A DNA stretch of 64,000 nucleotides from Adiantum capillus-veneris (Eukaryota > Streptophyta > Polypodiopsida > Polypodiales > Pteridaceae): NCBI GenBank assembly GCA_014529385.2, contig CM043945.1, forward strand, positions 146,051,741 through 146,115,740, given 5' to 3'. Below, piece by piece: positions 1 to 11,798 of the stretch. Both the position numbers and the translations under genes were made by a program. Position 1 is the first letter of the stretch, and every line of letters begins with the position of its first letter. The notes beneath the pieces are model-generated. The model ran no database searches. It saw only the letters and a program-made list of their open reading frames with translations, and was not told where the DNA came from.

Positions 1-897
1 TGTTCCCTCATATCATCAAGTTCATGATGATAAGGAATCGACACAGCTGAAATTTGTGGCTTCCTTGACAAGGCATCAACCACAACGTTCTTCTTGCCTT
101 CCACATGCACAATCTGAAAATGAAACATGGACAAGATATTTGCCCATCGCATATGCTTCTCAGATAACTTTGTGTGTGTCAAGAAGTATCGCAAGGTCTG
201 ATGATCCGTTTGGACAATGAAATCTGCACCTAGCAGGTAGTGTTTCCAACTTAAGAGCGCATGAATCACAGCCAGTAACTCTTTCTCATAGACCTGCATG
301 GTCATCTCTGGCCCTTGCAAAATTCTGCTCTCATAGGCTACTACCTTGCCATCTTGCATTAGCACTGCACCAATGCTACTACCGCAGGCATCACACTGGA
401 CCACAAATGACTTCCTAAGATCTGGCAACACAATGACTGGATCTGAAGTCATCTTTTCCTTTAAGAGATTAAAAGCTGAAATCTCTTTCTGTGTCCATCT
501 AAAAGTGACTGCCTTCTTATGAAGAGCATGTAAAGGTGAAGCAATCTCAGCGAAATTTCGGATAAACCTTCTGTAATAGGAGCATAGCCCAAAAAGCTTC
601 GGACATCATGCACCGTCTTCAAATTTGGGTTCTGCATTACTTGTGTGAACATAGCCACAGCAGTAGCCAACTTGGTCCTGAATATATCGTCATCTGTCTG
701 TGGTGGTCTTGAGGACTCACCCACTTCATGTGTGTGTTGACCCTGTGAAGAGGAAACCTCTTCAGTCACATCATCTGGTCTGTCAGCCATAATTGCAATT
801 CCCTGTGTCTGGGCTATGATCCCCTGTGTCTTCAAGCCTAAACTGACCAAGGCTCACTTCTATGGGAAAAAGTGATTTAATCCCGTCGATGGAACCA
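1..897 (-). mobile_element. Ty3/gypsy LTR retrotransposon, internal part (fossil)
   Basis: Read on the minus strand, about 40-440 encodes the RNase H part of a Ty3/gypsy polymerase. Visible hallmarks are the VQCDACGSSIGAVL block with the first acidic residue, YEKELLAV with the second, the QTDHQTLRYF block with the third, and a VDALSRKP end. Some RT-end sequence precedes it, and near 790-850 there is a short gag-like start (MADRPDDVTEE). A candidate primer-binding site (TGGTTCCATCGACGGG) abuts the LTR at 882-897. The element is broken, with a few breaks, and runs off the left edge. Its age cannot be judged because the partner LTR is outside the window. The family call is from known Ty3 RNase H motifs. 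Confidence 0.85.
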
Positions 898-2952
898 TGA
901 AACCGGCCTGTTCAATCCAAAAAGGGCGGTAGACTTTACTTCAAACCTTGATTTAGCTTTCACCCATTATTAGTCGTCTATTATACCTGCGCTATAGTGA
1001 CACAAGAGAGGGGAATGGGATACAGATGCTAGAATGCACCTGTATGAGAAGACGGACACCAGATTGGCCCCTAACTTAGGCGCCCCTTTCGGTATTTCTT
1101 TATTGTTCAAAAGAGGGAATAAACGCTGTGGTTCCTACAAGCTGCCCCGCACAAACTCGGCTGAATTTCCAGTGTTCCAGCTCGATTTCGGCAGCATAAC
1201 TGTACTAGAACCCTTCACAGTCAATATTCCCACGCATTGACTGACTTTCCCGACGCATACGGGCACTTTGCAAAACCTGGCGAGAATCTGCAGCACGCTG
1301 AATTCTCTGTTTTCAGCCCTGAAAATGCGCCAGATCACCTGTACAGCGGTCCCCTTGCGTCCCCGAACCTCCTGGGGGTATTAGGGTCCGTTTAGGGCCA
1401 AAACCCTAAACCTGCAAAAATACACAGCAGGCTGTAATTTACTGTTTCGGGCTCCGTTTCGCGTGCCGATCGCATCCGTAGCAAGTCCTCGAGCTCCCGC
1501 ACCTGTAGGGCTACTTGCCCTTTGAATCGGACGAGATTTCTGGCGTGAAACCTCTCCGAATTCACCTGTACCTGCAGGGGGATTAGCCGCTAGCTAATCC
1601 AGTACCTGTGCAAGAGGCTCTTGCCTCGGCAATCGCGCATGAACCCACACAACTGTACATTGGTCAAATGAAGAGCCCACTAGAGGGGCATAACATACTG
1701 CCAAAGGGGAGAGAGAGGGCAGTGCGTAGCGTGCAGGGCATCACTCCTGGCACCGCACTGTGCATAAGAGGGAAAGCAAGCACTCCATAGCTCTTACCCT
1801 GTGACAAAAACTGAAAATGAGGCTCTCCCCCTCCTAAATTCAGCGCCACTTCTTGTTGCATGAGGCAAGTGCACCAGAAGGTGCCACTTGGCACATTTAC
1901 AAGCATTTTCCCGTTTCGGGGTTGCCGCCTAAAAATATCCCAACCGGTTGGCCAGTTGACTTCACGGCAAAGTAAGAAAATGTTCCCCTTGTCATTCCGG
2001 AGGTAATGACGTCAACACATTTTCAGGTCCCAAAATAGCAGTTCCCTAAATTTTAGGAGATGCTGCCATTGTATCTTTCTAGGTCATCCGACCCTCTTTG
2101 TACACTGCAGCCACATCCAGAACTGAAATGTAGCCTCTGTAGCAAAGGATTCCACTTTGGCTAGTCAATGACCCCACTTGGCTAACCATAGTCCTTGTCC
2201 AACCTTAGTGCTCTCTTGCCCTCAGGCCTGGACTCCCACTGGACAGTTCCACACTAGCTATGCAATGCAGGGCAGTTAGATTTCCCGAGGGGTGTTTCCA
2301 AAAAGTGAAAGTAAACAGATAATAAGAAAGAAATCAACAAAAAGGATAGATAGTAGTCACACGCTGGTGACAGTGTCACTGGCACAGGACAAGCTGTTAG
2401 TTGTAGTTGGGCTCGGTTCACACTGGACGGACTCTCGCCTGGACAATGACACGTGGCAAGTGATACAGATGGTGGTCTAGTGGACACTGTGGCCAGGTCA
2501 CCATAACCACAGGTTGGAGATAGGCTTAGTTGGATTGGGATATCGGCTAGCCATTGGTGGCTCCTTAGATATGAGTGGTTGGTTCCAGATCAACGCATCA
2601 TTATCCACTTTGTATGGTTTAGCCTCTAGTTTTGAGTCCGGAGTCTAGAGTTTTGCACGCCACTGGCACTCTCCCTGCACATTGGAGCCTCAACACCCCC
2701 ATTCTACCTTGAGTCCTCAACTTGGGAGCTGTGTGTGCTACCAGCCAGAGTTGTATGGTTCTTTGAGTTTGTCGAGTTCCTTTGAGTTGAGTCTGCAGTT
2801 GTGTTTTGAGTCGTATCTTGTCTGGAGTCATATTCCACTTCTGTGGTTGAGTCATGTTCCTGTGTGATGTTTCTTCTGTTGGAGTGATGTTTCATGTATA
2901 CTGCACTAAGGAGCATCCACTCTAAAGAGCACGACACCTTTTCCTCGCTACA
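898..2952 (-). mobile_element. LTR of the Ty3/gypsy fossil
   Basis: The stretch starts with TG directly next to the candidate primer-binding site and, in + orientation, ends in CTACA. In element orientation it therefore begins TGTAGCGAGG and ends in CA, as plant LTRs do. About 2 kb is long for an LTR. A large part (about 1050-1910) is similar in order and content to 63200-64000, for example CGCCCCTTTCGGTATTTC and the GGGCTACTTGCCCTTTGAAT block, so both belong to one LTR family. The outer end is set by the sudden start of a LINE 3' tail at 2953. No host gene is seen in it; short open frames here look fortuitous. Confidence 0.6.
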
Positions 2953-3026
2953 CATAGGTCACTTTGGCCTTCTGTAGACATTGATATATCATTTCATTTC
3001 ATATCCTCTCTCTCTCTCTCTCTCTT
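2953..3026 (+). mobile_element. LINE family A, 3' tail remnant with (TC)n
   Basis: Only the terminal tail of a family A LINE is present: CATAGGTCACTTTGGCCTT, then a GACATTGATATATC stretch and (TC)n to 3026. The preceding GGTCT that starts this tail elsewhere is replaced by the LTR end at 2952. The simplest reading is that the LTR element inserted in, or was joined to, the LINE tail. Confidence 0.75.
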
Positions 3027-3997
3027 CCAGTACTCACTGGATGCGCCCTCTATGGATCTTACACAGTCGGAGATCACCAGGCTCATTCGGCAGGACTTGA
3101 CTCAGCTAGACACCAAGAGGACATGGATACAGCCAGCACAGGAGCTGGGCATGAAGATGACTTTCTACAGAGAGTCTCTCCTCCAGCTTACGGAGGATGG
3201 TTTTGTGACAAGGCCCAGATACATGGACACCCACTTGTCTCATGGGATACGATCTGCTATTGGCCAGATATGCACATCTTTACACCAGCTACGGATGGAG
3301 ACTGGAAGATACAGCGGAGTACCAGCAGAGGCCAGGACATGCCCCTTGTGTGACATCGAGGTTGAGACAGAGTTGCACTACACATGCCAGTGCCCCGTCT
3401 ACTACGAGATACGAGGCCGCTTCCATTGCTTGTTCAGAGCGGGCTTTGGACCATTCTCTAGTCATGCGGTACGAGGATCAAAGCTACGTGGGTTTCTTCT
3501 TGCTCAAGTTGCGCAGACACGGAGAGAGCCTGATGGGAGGAGAGGCTCAGAGATAGATCACAGACTTCTTTAGAGCTTCCACTGGACACCCGGAGGAGTT
3601 ACTAGCACAACAGTGCTCGTCGCTTCACACCAGAGGCATACTGATCGACCGAGTGATTGAGTTGGGAAGATCCAGACGCCCAAGATTGCAGACGACTACA
3701 CAGCATCGACGGAGGTTGCATCAGAGGATTCGGGTCACTTTGGCTCGACATGCACGACGCCTGGTCAGACTACTGACCATGGAGGAGATTGATGAGATCC
3801 GCCAGCAACTGATGCTAGATCTCATGTGATCTAGCTATCCCAGCTAGTTGTTTAGCTGCTTAGTCCACACCTAGTTTAGGATTCCATAGTATGTTATTGT
3901 CAGTTTGTCATCTTGTTACTCTGACTTTGTATCAGATCCACCATATTGTAACTTTCTGGTCTCATAGGTCACTTTGGCCTTTTGAAGACGTTAATAT

Positions 3998-4000
<3 letters not shown>
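3027..4000 (+). mobile_element. LINE family A, 5'-truncated copy (ORF2 C-terminus and 3'UTR)
   Basis: The copy starts right after (TC)n. The frame at 3052-3573 gives the end of ORF2: SEITRLIRQDLTQLD, then the zinc finger CPLCDIEVETELHYTCQC (C-x2-C-x8-H-x4-C). A frame change follows, with the PIP-like motif near 3546-3572, where the codon after Gln-Arg is a stop (QR*ITDFF). The ORF2 end TMEEIDEIRQQ lies near 3778-3815. The 3'UTR ends with GGTCTCATAGGTCACTTTGG and GACGTTAATATAAC, followed by a (TC)n tail. It is a dead copy. Confidence 0.85.

Positions 4001-4042
<42 letters not shown>
4001..4042 (+). repeat. (TC)n microsatellite, tail of LINE copy
   Basis: A pure TC dinucleotide tract directly follows the LINE tail ending in AATATAAC. 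The next LINE-derived segment starts at its last repeat unit. Confidence 0.95.
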
Positions 4043-4046
<4 letters not shown>

Positions 4047-4359
4047 CATCATGTATTACACCCTGATTATGGGAGTGGATGGAGTTAGAGATAGGATAGC
4101 ATCTCATGATTGTATTTACCCCAGCATATAGGATTGCATCTCTCCCCCAGTTTTTGGAGCTCCACCCCCACCCTCTTTGTATCACCTCCCCCCAGACATT
4201 ACACAGGATAGTTTACTTTTACTTTTGTACCCTTTTATCCTTTATGGATACACAGAGGACACCCACCTCATGTACTTTGATTTGTCTCATAGGCCGATTT
4301 CAGCCTCTTTATAGTCGTTAAACAATCTTTCTATCTTTCTTTCTTTCTCTCTCTCTTGC
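4043..4359 (+). mobile_element. LINE family D, 3'UTR-only copy with TTTC/TC tail
   Basis: This resembles 54480-54788, sharing GTATTACACC/ATCTTACATCCCCC-like starts, a GGAGTGGATGGAGTTAG block, and a final TTTGTCTCATAGGCCGATTT tail with the terminal hairpin (4291-4306) and GTCGTTAAACAATCTTTC. The end is a TTTC/TC tract (4327-4359). No coding sequence is left. It is a severely 5'-truncated copy that starts at a (TC)n tract. Confidence 0.75.
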
Positions 4360-4510
4360 ACCTGCTGCTGTTGCGCGCTGGTGACCTGTGCGCGTTGAAG
4401 CTGTAGGCCACTTGCCCCTTGTCGCGAATGTGAGCAGACCCAGCGACAGCTGGTCCTACTTGCGCTACAACCCACATGGGCTGTGGGCTATCGTGCCACC
4501 TGTTGGGGCT

Positions 4511-4512
<2 letters not shown>
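4360..4512 (+). other. Unassigned 153-bp segment between two TC tracts
   Basis: This GC-rich stretch sits between the TC tail of the D copy and the next TC tract. It has no convincing reading frame and no recognised tail. It may be a 5'UTR piece of a LINE, since other GC-rich 5'UTRs (11796, 33357, 57379) sit in comparable places. That is an inference. Confidence 0.4.

Positions 4513-4565
<53 letters not shown>
4513..4565 (+). repeat. (TC)n microsatellite
   Basis: A pure TC tract precedes the 5'UTR of the family C LINE. In one frame it yields a Ser-Leu run that is not a real protein. Confidence 0.95.
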
Positions 4566-4567
<2 letters not shown>

Positions 4568-4662
4568 ATTGGCTACCAGCACACCATGGCCACATGAATG
4601 ACACTGTGAACCTGCGAATTTCCAAAAGCGGCCTCTCTGTCAGGTCCTCACCTACACGCACC

Positions 4663-5468
4663 ATGGGACCCAAACCAATACAGCAAACAACCCCCCCGAA
4701 ACCGGACATCATGGAAGGGAATACGCCACCATGCTCATTACGAGACATATGGGGACTCATCTCCTCGATGCATACCACCATCATGAAGCAGAGCGATGAA
4801 ATCAAAGACCTAGCTCTAAAAAACCAAGAATTGGAACACAAGCTCCAAATGCAAGACCTACGAGTCTGTCACCAAGAGGAGAAAATGCAAGAGCTCCAGG
4901 GTGCTCTTGATAAGCACACAGCTACAATGCAAGACACACTAGCCACACATGATGAAAAGATTGCGCAAATGAATGTATCTGAAAATGTGGGCTCTTGGAA
5001 AGATGCATTGACAAACACACCAATGCCTCAGACTTCCTCAATGAACAGAGACATGTATGCTAAGGAGGATGACAAAGAATACACCGAACAAGAGAAAAGA
5101 AAAATGAACATCGTGATACGGGGCTTCCCCGCATCCGACAACGAGAAGGTCATTACCTTGAACACCGACATCACGGAAATGATCTCTGCTAACTTCGGAA
5201 TGCATGATGTGGTGGTATATGGTGCACATCGAGTAGGCAAGAAGAAACCCGAAGCAAATCGGGCAATCGTATGCACACTTTGGATGACCGCAAGAGGGCT
5301 ATTATCCTCGAAAACGCCCGCATCTACTTAAAGGATAGCTCACTATACATCAGTGAAGATAGAACGCCGAACCAACAAAAGACCAGACGTCAAGCATACG
5401 AAGCTCGCATGAACAAAAAACCAGCCCAAGAGGACACGAAAGGGGAAGAAAAAGAGGAAACAAAATGA
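4663..5468 (+). pseudogene. Family C LINE ORF1 (coiled coil + RRM-like protein)
   Basis: The start ATG at 4663 (MGPKPIQQTT) follows a short untranslated leader. Roughly residues 25-95 form a heptad-rich region (KQSDEIKDLALKNQELEHKL). Then comes an RRM-like block starting NIVIRGFPASDNE, with AHRVGKKKPEANRAIVCTL, and a C-terminal block with RAIILENARIYLKDSSLYI and QQKTRRQA. This order resembles the nucleic-acid chaperone ORF1p of L1 elements (coiled coil, RRM, CTD) more than the zinc-knuckle ORF1 of most plant L1s. There is one frame change near 5275 between CTL and DDRKRA. It ends with TGA at 5466-5468, in frame with the ORF2 that follows. Confidence 0.75.
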
Positions 5469-8297
5469 CAATGCGAGACCCATGGGTTCACGGAACTACA
5501 CGTGACAAGTTGGAATTGCAGAGGCTTCCCGTGGCATAAAGGAGAAGGATTAATGGAAGTCCTACCACAAGCCGACATTCTCTTTATTGGAAACATGGGA
5601 ACACGATGCATGTAGAATACCACACATTGAAGGATATGTCACACACTCCCTACGGATGACATGTACAAAAATGAGGGGACAAGGAGGAGTCGCAGTGATA
5701 TACCGAGAGGAAATCAGAAAAATGATCACAATTTGCAAGACAGATGCTCATAACCGGTACATATGGATCAAGTTTGACACAAAACCTAAACCTATGTTCA
5801 TTGCCGGGTGCTACATCCCCCATAGAGAGTCACCATTCTATGGTACCTTCAATGTAGAGAAGAATTACCCTTTTGAGGATTTGTATGCCGATATCCATGC
5901 CTATGCACAAGAAGGGGTGATTATGCTTATTGGGGACATGAATGCTCGCATAGCACATGCGCAAATGCAAATGGTGGATCTTATGACCATAGTTACCAGG
6001 AACGGGAAACCGGAACGGGAACGCGGAACGGGAATGCGGAACAAAATGCCATTCCCTGTTACGAGTACTCACGTTTGAAACATGGAACAGGGATTCGGAA
6101 CGGGAACTTGGAAAGGGAACGGGGAACGGAGACCTGAAAACGGCCATTCCCTGTTACTATGCTTGTGACACCTCCAATGCTTGAACATAATGAGATACTG
6201 GATCCCACATGGGAGAGATGTTGGAAAGATCTCATTACAAACCCGCAAGGTATTGCATTGCTCAGTATGATGACATCCTTACAACTTATCGCCGTCAATG
6301 GAACGAGTAAGTTTGAAAAATCGGAAGAATGCACATGCTACACGGCCAACAAAGGCATGAGTGTTAATGATTATGTATTGATTGCATATGAGGCATCCCA
6401 TATTGAAAGTAATTTAATTGGGAAGAGGTCACCCAATTCGGACCAGACCCCAATCCATGTATGGCTACAAGTCCCCACTCAAAAAACACAAAAACAGCCC
6501 CATGCCCGATCATGGACATACAAAATGCAAGTGGACAAGAAAAGAATGTATGCAGAACATCTAGACAATGCACTTGCTCATGTACCCATGCCATCACACA
6601 TTGAACAAACATGGTCAATTTTCAAACAAGCTCTATGTGACGCCGTGGAACAAACAATGGGAAAAACACATCGGCGAGGAAATCATGTTAAAGGGCTACC
6701 GCATAACCCATGGTTTGATGAAGAGTGCAAGTATGTAAAAAAACAATTGCGGGCACTGTCAACGACGAACACGAAATGGGAAACTCTATCAAAAGACTAC
6801 ACAAATCTCAAGAGGCGGAAAAGAAGAAACTATGAGCTACGCATGGAGACACAAGCCATAGCCAACTTCAAGAAAAATCCCAAAAAGGAATGGCTGAAAA
6901 TAAAAGGACGAAGACATGACATTATGGGAGACATAAGCTCAGATGACATGTACATGTATGTGGAACAACTATATGTGCATAATAATGCGGAAGAAATGCC
7001 ACACATGCAAACCGATCTCCATGCCCAAGACCACTTTGATTTCGAAATGGTTAAAAAAGGCATGCAGAAACTTGCAAATGGGAAAGCTCCGGGCATACTA
7101 CACTTGAACTCAGAAATGCTTAAATGGTAAGGTATGAGAGCCAGAGAGTGGATACATAGAATGCTAAACCAAGCCATTGTTTAAGGGCTACCCGAGGATT
7201 GGCAAAAGAACTGGATCAAAGCACTTTACAAAAAAGGGGATGTAAATCAGCCTACCAACTACCGTACCATTATTGTAGGATCTTGCATGGCAAAGCTTTT
7301 GGGAAGCATCTTAGAACAAAGCATAAGCACATGGACGGAGACAAATGGAAAACGAGCAAAAGAACAAGCAGGTTTCCGACCAAAACATAGCACCATTGAT
7401 CACCTTGTTTCACTCAGGGTATTAATGGAAGAGAGTCGGCTAAAGGGAAAAACATTATACTGTTGCTTTGTAGATTTCACCAAAGCCTTTGACACAGTCC
7501 CGAGAATGGGTATATAGAAAAGGATGGAATGCATAAAAGTACCGATGCATCTCAAGAGTGCGGTAGCACATCTCTATGACAAAGTCATATGTCAACTCAA
7601 AACGCACGAAGGGCTGTCCAAAGCTTTCTCAAGCAACATGGGGGTCAAATAAGGATGCCCTCTCTCCCCTACTCTTTTTGGATTGTGCATTGATCAAATA
7701 GAAAGCTTCCTCCCTCAACTAGAAGGGGATGAACCAGCCATTGGGATGCTTACACTTCTCATGCTCATCTATGCAGATGATGTGGCTCTTTTCGCCCATG
7801 ACATTACAACTCTACAGAAATTGGTCGATGCGTTACATGCTTTTTGTGAAAATGTGGGTCTATCAATCAATGTAGACAAAACAAAGTTCATGATTGTAAA
7901 GACTCGTAAGATGGATATCCACGCCCCCCTCATGTATCATGGGAAACAAATTGAGAAAGTCGACAGTTTCAAGTACTTGGGGATTGACATCCCGTGCAAC
8001 TATGCTTGGGGACAATGCGCACATAATAGAATTGACATCGGCCATGCCATGTACTACCAATTTGAAAACATGTGCACACAAAGGAGCATAAAAAGATGGG
8101 AGATAAAAGCGACCATTTTTGAGACATGTGTGGTGCAAGCCATCCTCTACGGAGTGGAAATTTGGGGAGCAAGCATTTCAGCCCACACATGGAATGAAAT
8201 TGAAAAAATTCAGAAAAGTTTCTATGTCGACACATGGGGGTCAAAAAGACGACACCATACTCCGTGCTACTCTTGGAGACAGGCAAGAGACCACTAG
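5469..8297 (+). pseudogene. Family C LINE ORF2 (endonuclease-reverse transcriptase), broken
   Basis: After the TGA the frame continues QCETHGF...VTSWNCRG, the first APE-endonuclease motif. Endonuclease signatures GQGGVAVIYRE and IGDMNARIA follow (5680-5960), then after a small insertion TCYTANKG and NDYVLIAYEA (6335-6390). The RT region has ANGKAPGILHLNSEMLK (near 7075), CFVDFTKAFDTVPR (7465), GCPLSPTLFG (7653) and LIYADDVALF (7768-7800), followed by the thumb (YLGIDIPC, LYGVEIWGAS). There are several in-frame stops, for example TAA at 7127-7129 and TAG at 7516-7518, and a few frame changes. The C-terminal zinc-finger region is absent. Confidence 0.8.
5988..6161. mobile_element. Small insertion with imperfect inverted ends (MITE-like)
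   Basis: About 174 bp interrupts the endonuclease of the family C LINE. The left end (ATAGTTACCAGGAACGGG) and the reverse complement of the right end (CATAGTAACAGGGAATGG) are imperfect inverted repeats. The interior is made of repeated GGAACGGGAA-type units. The flanking LINE protein stops making sense within it. No clear target duplication could be fixed, so the superfamily stays open; a hAT-type MITE is possible. Confidence 0.5.
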
Positions 8298-8395
8298 AAA
8301 TGAAAGCATTGCAAAAAATGTACACGTATATTGTGAAAGTCAAAGCGATGCCTACTACTTGAATCCCCCGCATTGCATGGGAAACGGGATGTGCG

Positions 8396-11300
8396 CCACA
8401 AAAGACAACCCCGAACCAACTTCAACACATGAGGGAATGCATGCCCAGGATTAAGGCAGCTCGGAAAGAGGGAAAGTTGGCATTTTATAGGGGTGGGAAA
8501 GTGATTGTCCTTGAAAGACGCTCTAAATTACGGTTTCAGACCTATGGGACCAAATTTGAAATAGCAGCTTAGAATTGTAATGGGTCTCCTAAACTTGATG
8601 TGGGTGCTTTAGAGGATAGCTTCAGAGACAGAGATATGGTTGTCTATTCAGAGACTCACCAGGCCCCTGATCAGTTGATGCCACATGTTACGGGATATAA
8701 ATGGGAGACGACTTGGCGAGTAGAGACGAGGTCTCAGCATGGGGGTAGAGGCTCAGGTGGGGTTGCAGTCCTATTTAGAGAGGAGTTACAGCCGTTGTTG
8801 CGCATTGTTTGGAGAGATGAGCATGCCAGATACATGTGGGTTAGATTGAGAGCAGAGTCAAGCTGATTCCTCTATATTTCCATATGCTACTTTGCTCCTA
8901 GCACATCAGTTTATGCTGCACCTAGAGGGGAGTCCCCTTTTTTTGTATTGGACGATGGGGACTATGCATGGATTAGCCATTTTGAATGGCTTATAGAGAT
9001 TCCCCGCAGGGAGAGGTTTTACATGCTTTTCATACAGACATGTAGCTGGTACAGTGGACTATGTTATGGCTTAGCTGAGCTCTTCTCTAGTATCCAGGTC
9101 CTCACAGTTGGACCCAGACCTGTTGGGGTGGCAATAGATCATGCCCTTGGGACACTGACAATCTCTTTACTGTTTAGTACAGTACACATGCCACGGATAG
9201 TAGCTCCTACTCGCTACACCTTTACCCTCGGAGACGACTCTGTCTACATAGACGGGATCTTTAGAGGCCTGTGCACTGAGGAGCCAGGGAGACATCTAGA
9301 GGAGCTTACTTCTATATTGACTCAGACATTCCATGGTGCAGCAGCAGAGGCATACCCACACACCCAGTGTGGACAAAGACGACGTTCTGGGAGCAGGCCC
9401 CAGAATAGCTGGTATGATGAGGAGTGCCGTGAGACGAGAGCCAGACTTGAGAGGGAGGTGCTTTTGGGAGATATCACCCATAGAAAATCACAGATTTCCT
9501 TTCGACGCTTGGTGCACCGGAAGAAGAGGGCATTTTTGGTCAACTAAAGCAGGATATATATCAGCTTTTCTTGAGTTAGGACTCACGTGAGGCATGGCGA
9601 CTCTTCCATGAGCATTCACCTCCTCTTGCCATTACTTCTACAGAGGCACGGGGCCAATATGCATCATCTTTGTACACAGTCTCTGGGCACACGCCTATTC
9701 CTAACCACCCCGAGCCGTGTCCATGCACATGTACTTTTTTCACCGCAAAGATTGTGTAGGACATTGATAAGATGAGCACTGGGAGAGCATATGATCATGA
9801 CGGCTTAGTTGCTGAGCATTTTATACATGCCAAAGATTTGCTTGCAGAACTTCTAGCAATGATGTTCAATCGTGCCATGTGCGAGGGCATGCCTTATACT
9901 TGGAGTTTATCTACTATTGTACCTATCTTCAAGACAGGAGATCCTATCAAGCTTGGGAATTATCGTACTATCATGATTAGAGACACACTGGCACGGTTGA
10001 TATGCATCCATTCTTGAGTAGCAGCTGATTGGATGGGCAGAGAGGGAGCGTTACGTGCAACTGAACACGCAGGATTCATAAGAGGTTTCTCTACTCTTGA
10101 TCACATTCTGACACTCGGGGCTATTATTGAGGAGGGCAGAGCACTTGGGGTGGTCTTTAGTGGGCCAGTATTTTCATTGAGGAGAGCAGCAGAGACTAGA
10201 TTGGCCAGAGCTTATGCAGCATTGGGGGGATTGGAGAGGATGTGTTCACAGATTCAGTTCCAGGAGCTGCGGACGAAGCTTTGGCTTTTTGACACTTTGG
10301 TAGCTTCAGCATTGCTCTATGGAGTTTAGATATGGGGGCCTTCATTGGATCACCATGGGAGGACGGACCGCAAGGATCGCACTGAAGGATGGTGGTCTCT
10401 ATGGTATCGTGGCTCATTAGAGACAAGGCCTCAGTACCACATGACATCATTCGAACAGAGCTAGCTCCCCCCCTCCCCCCTCCGTAGTGGTTGAGGCGCT
10501 TACCAGATCAATATACTTTATACATCGTCTATGGGACCCTCCCAGAGATACGCTTAACACTGGAGTCCTCTAGACAGCTAGCTATGCAGGGAGATATAGC
10601 ATTCTGGTATGGGAAGATGACATCATGGTTTCAGTTACATGCGTTCAGTATGGATAGATTGCCCCCCTTTCAGTACTCATTGGATGCACCTTCTTTGACC
10701 CTTGCACAGTCTGAGGTCACCAGGCTTGTCCGTCAAGATCTGATCCAGCTTGATACCAGGAGGACTTGGATACAGCTGCTACAGGAGCTGGGCACGAAGA
10801 TGGCTTTCTACAAAGAGTATCTTCTCCAGCTTACTAAGGATGGTTTTGTGATGAGACCCAGTTACATGGACACTCACCTATCTCATGGGATATGATGTGC
10901 TATTGGCCACATACGCACGTCTTCACACCAGCTTCAGATTGAGACTAGCACATATAGAGGAGTACCAGCAAAGGCCAGGATATGGCTCCTATGCCATATG
11001 GAGCCTAAGACAGAGTTGCACTACATATGCCACTGCACGGTCTATTATGAGATACGAGGGAGCTTTCATTGCTTATTCAGAGAGGGCTTTGGACCACTTT
11101 CTAGAGTCATGAAGTATGAGGACTAGAGATGTCTGGGACTGTTTTTACTTGAGCTGCGCGGACACAGAGAGTCTGATGAGGGAAGAGGCCATCCATCCAC
11201 AGCGACGAATCACACATTCCTTTAGAGCAAGCACTAGGCAAGCGGAGGAGCAGCCACAACAGAGCTCACACGTTTTTCACACCAGAGGCACGTTGATCAA

Positions 11301-11716
11301 TTGAACGATTGAGCTAGGGAGATCCAGACAACCACGACTGAGGAGGATTACACATCATCGACGAAGGCTATCCGAGGATTCGGATCACTTTGGCCCGACA
11401 TGCACGACAGCCAGTCAGATTACTCAGCATGGAGGAGATTGATAAGATCCGCCGGTGACCGATGATGGACCTCTTGTGATCCACATGACGACAGTTTTGT
11501 ATCAGCTCTTGTATCATCATTTATATCAGACATTGTATCAGCCCAGTCTTAGGTACCTAATTAGCTTGCATTTAGCTTTAGACGCAGCATTCAGCTTTTT
11601 AGTTTTCGGTTTCTTTTATTTTGGTACTCAAACATTGTATCGGATACATCAGGTTGTAACTTTAAGGTCTCATAGGTCATTTTGGCCTTTTGAAGACATT
11701 AATAGAACATTTCATC

Positions 11717-11718
<2 letters not shown>
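8396..11718 (+). mobile_element. LINE family A copy (ORF1 end to 3' end), internally deleted
   Basis: It begins in the ORF1 C-terminus (HMRECMPRIKAARKEGKL, near 8426). The ORF1/ORF2 junction codon is TTA (8528-8530) instead of TGA. Endonuclease sequence runs from 8570, with a deletion near 8958 (VLDDGD joined to a late endonuclease region). RT finger sequence lies at 9772-10140. The RT palm with DFRKAFDTVPR and YADD is missing: EEGR joins VFSGPVFSLRR near 10145-10155. The thumb, zinc finger and PIP-like motif follow (QRRITHSF near 11200), then the 3'UTR and hairpin at 11674-11688. Several stops, including TAG at 10327 and 11124, show that it is dead. Confidence 0.85.

Positions 11719-11795
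<77 letters not shown>
11719..11795 (+). repeat. (TC)n microsatellite, LINE tail
   Basis: A 77-bp pure TC tract follows a complete family A tail, and the 5'UTR of another family A copy starts at its end. Confidence 0.95.

Positions 11796-11798
<3 letters not shown>

Larger units (their letters stand above)
4566..8395 (+). mobile_element. LINE family C, near-complete copy lacking its 3' end
   Basis: The copy starts immediately after (TC)n with a short 5'UTR (4566-4662), followed by ORF1 and ORF2. It stops in the ORF2 C-terminal region near 8395, where family A ORF1 sequence begins without an intervening TC tract. A small element with inverted ends lies at about 5988-6161 inside the endonuclease. 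Family C differs clearly from A in protein sequence but keeps the same order of parts and the same ORF1/ORF2 junction. Confidence 0.8.

Noticed and set aside
4513-4620. Open frame with a long Ser-Leu repeat leading into ORF1
   Set aside because: The repeat is translated TC microsatellite; the coding start is better placed at ATG 4663 after a short leader.
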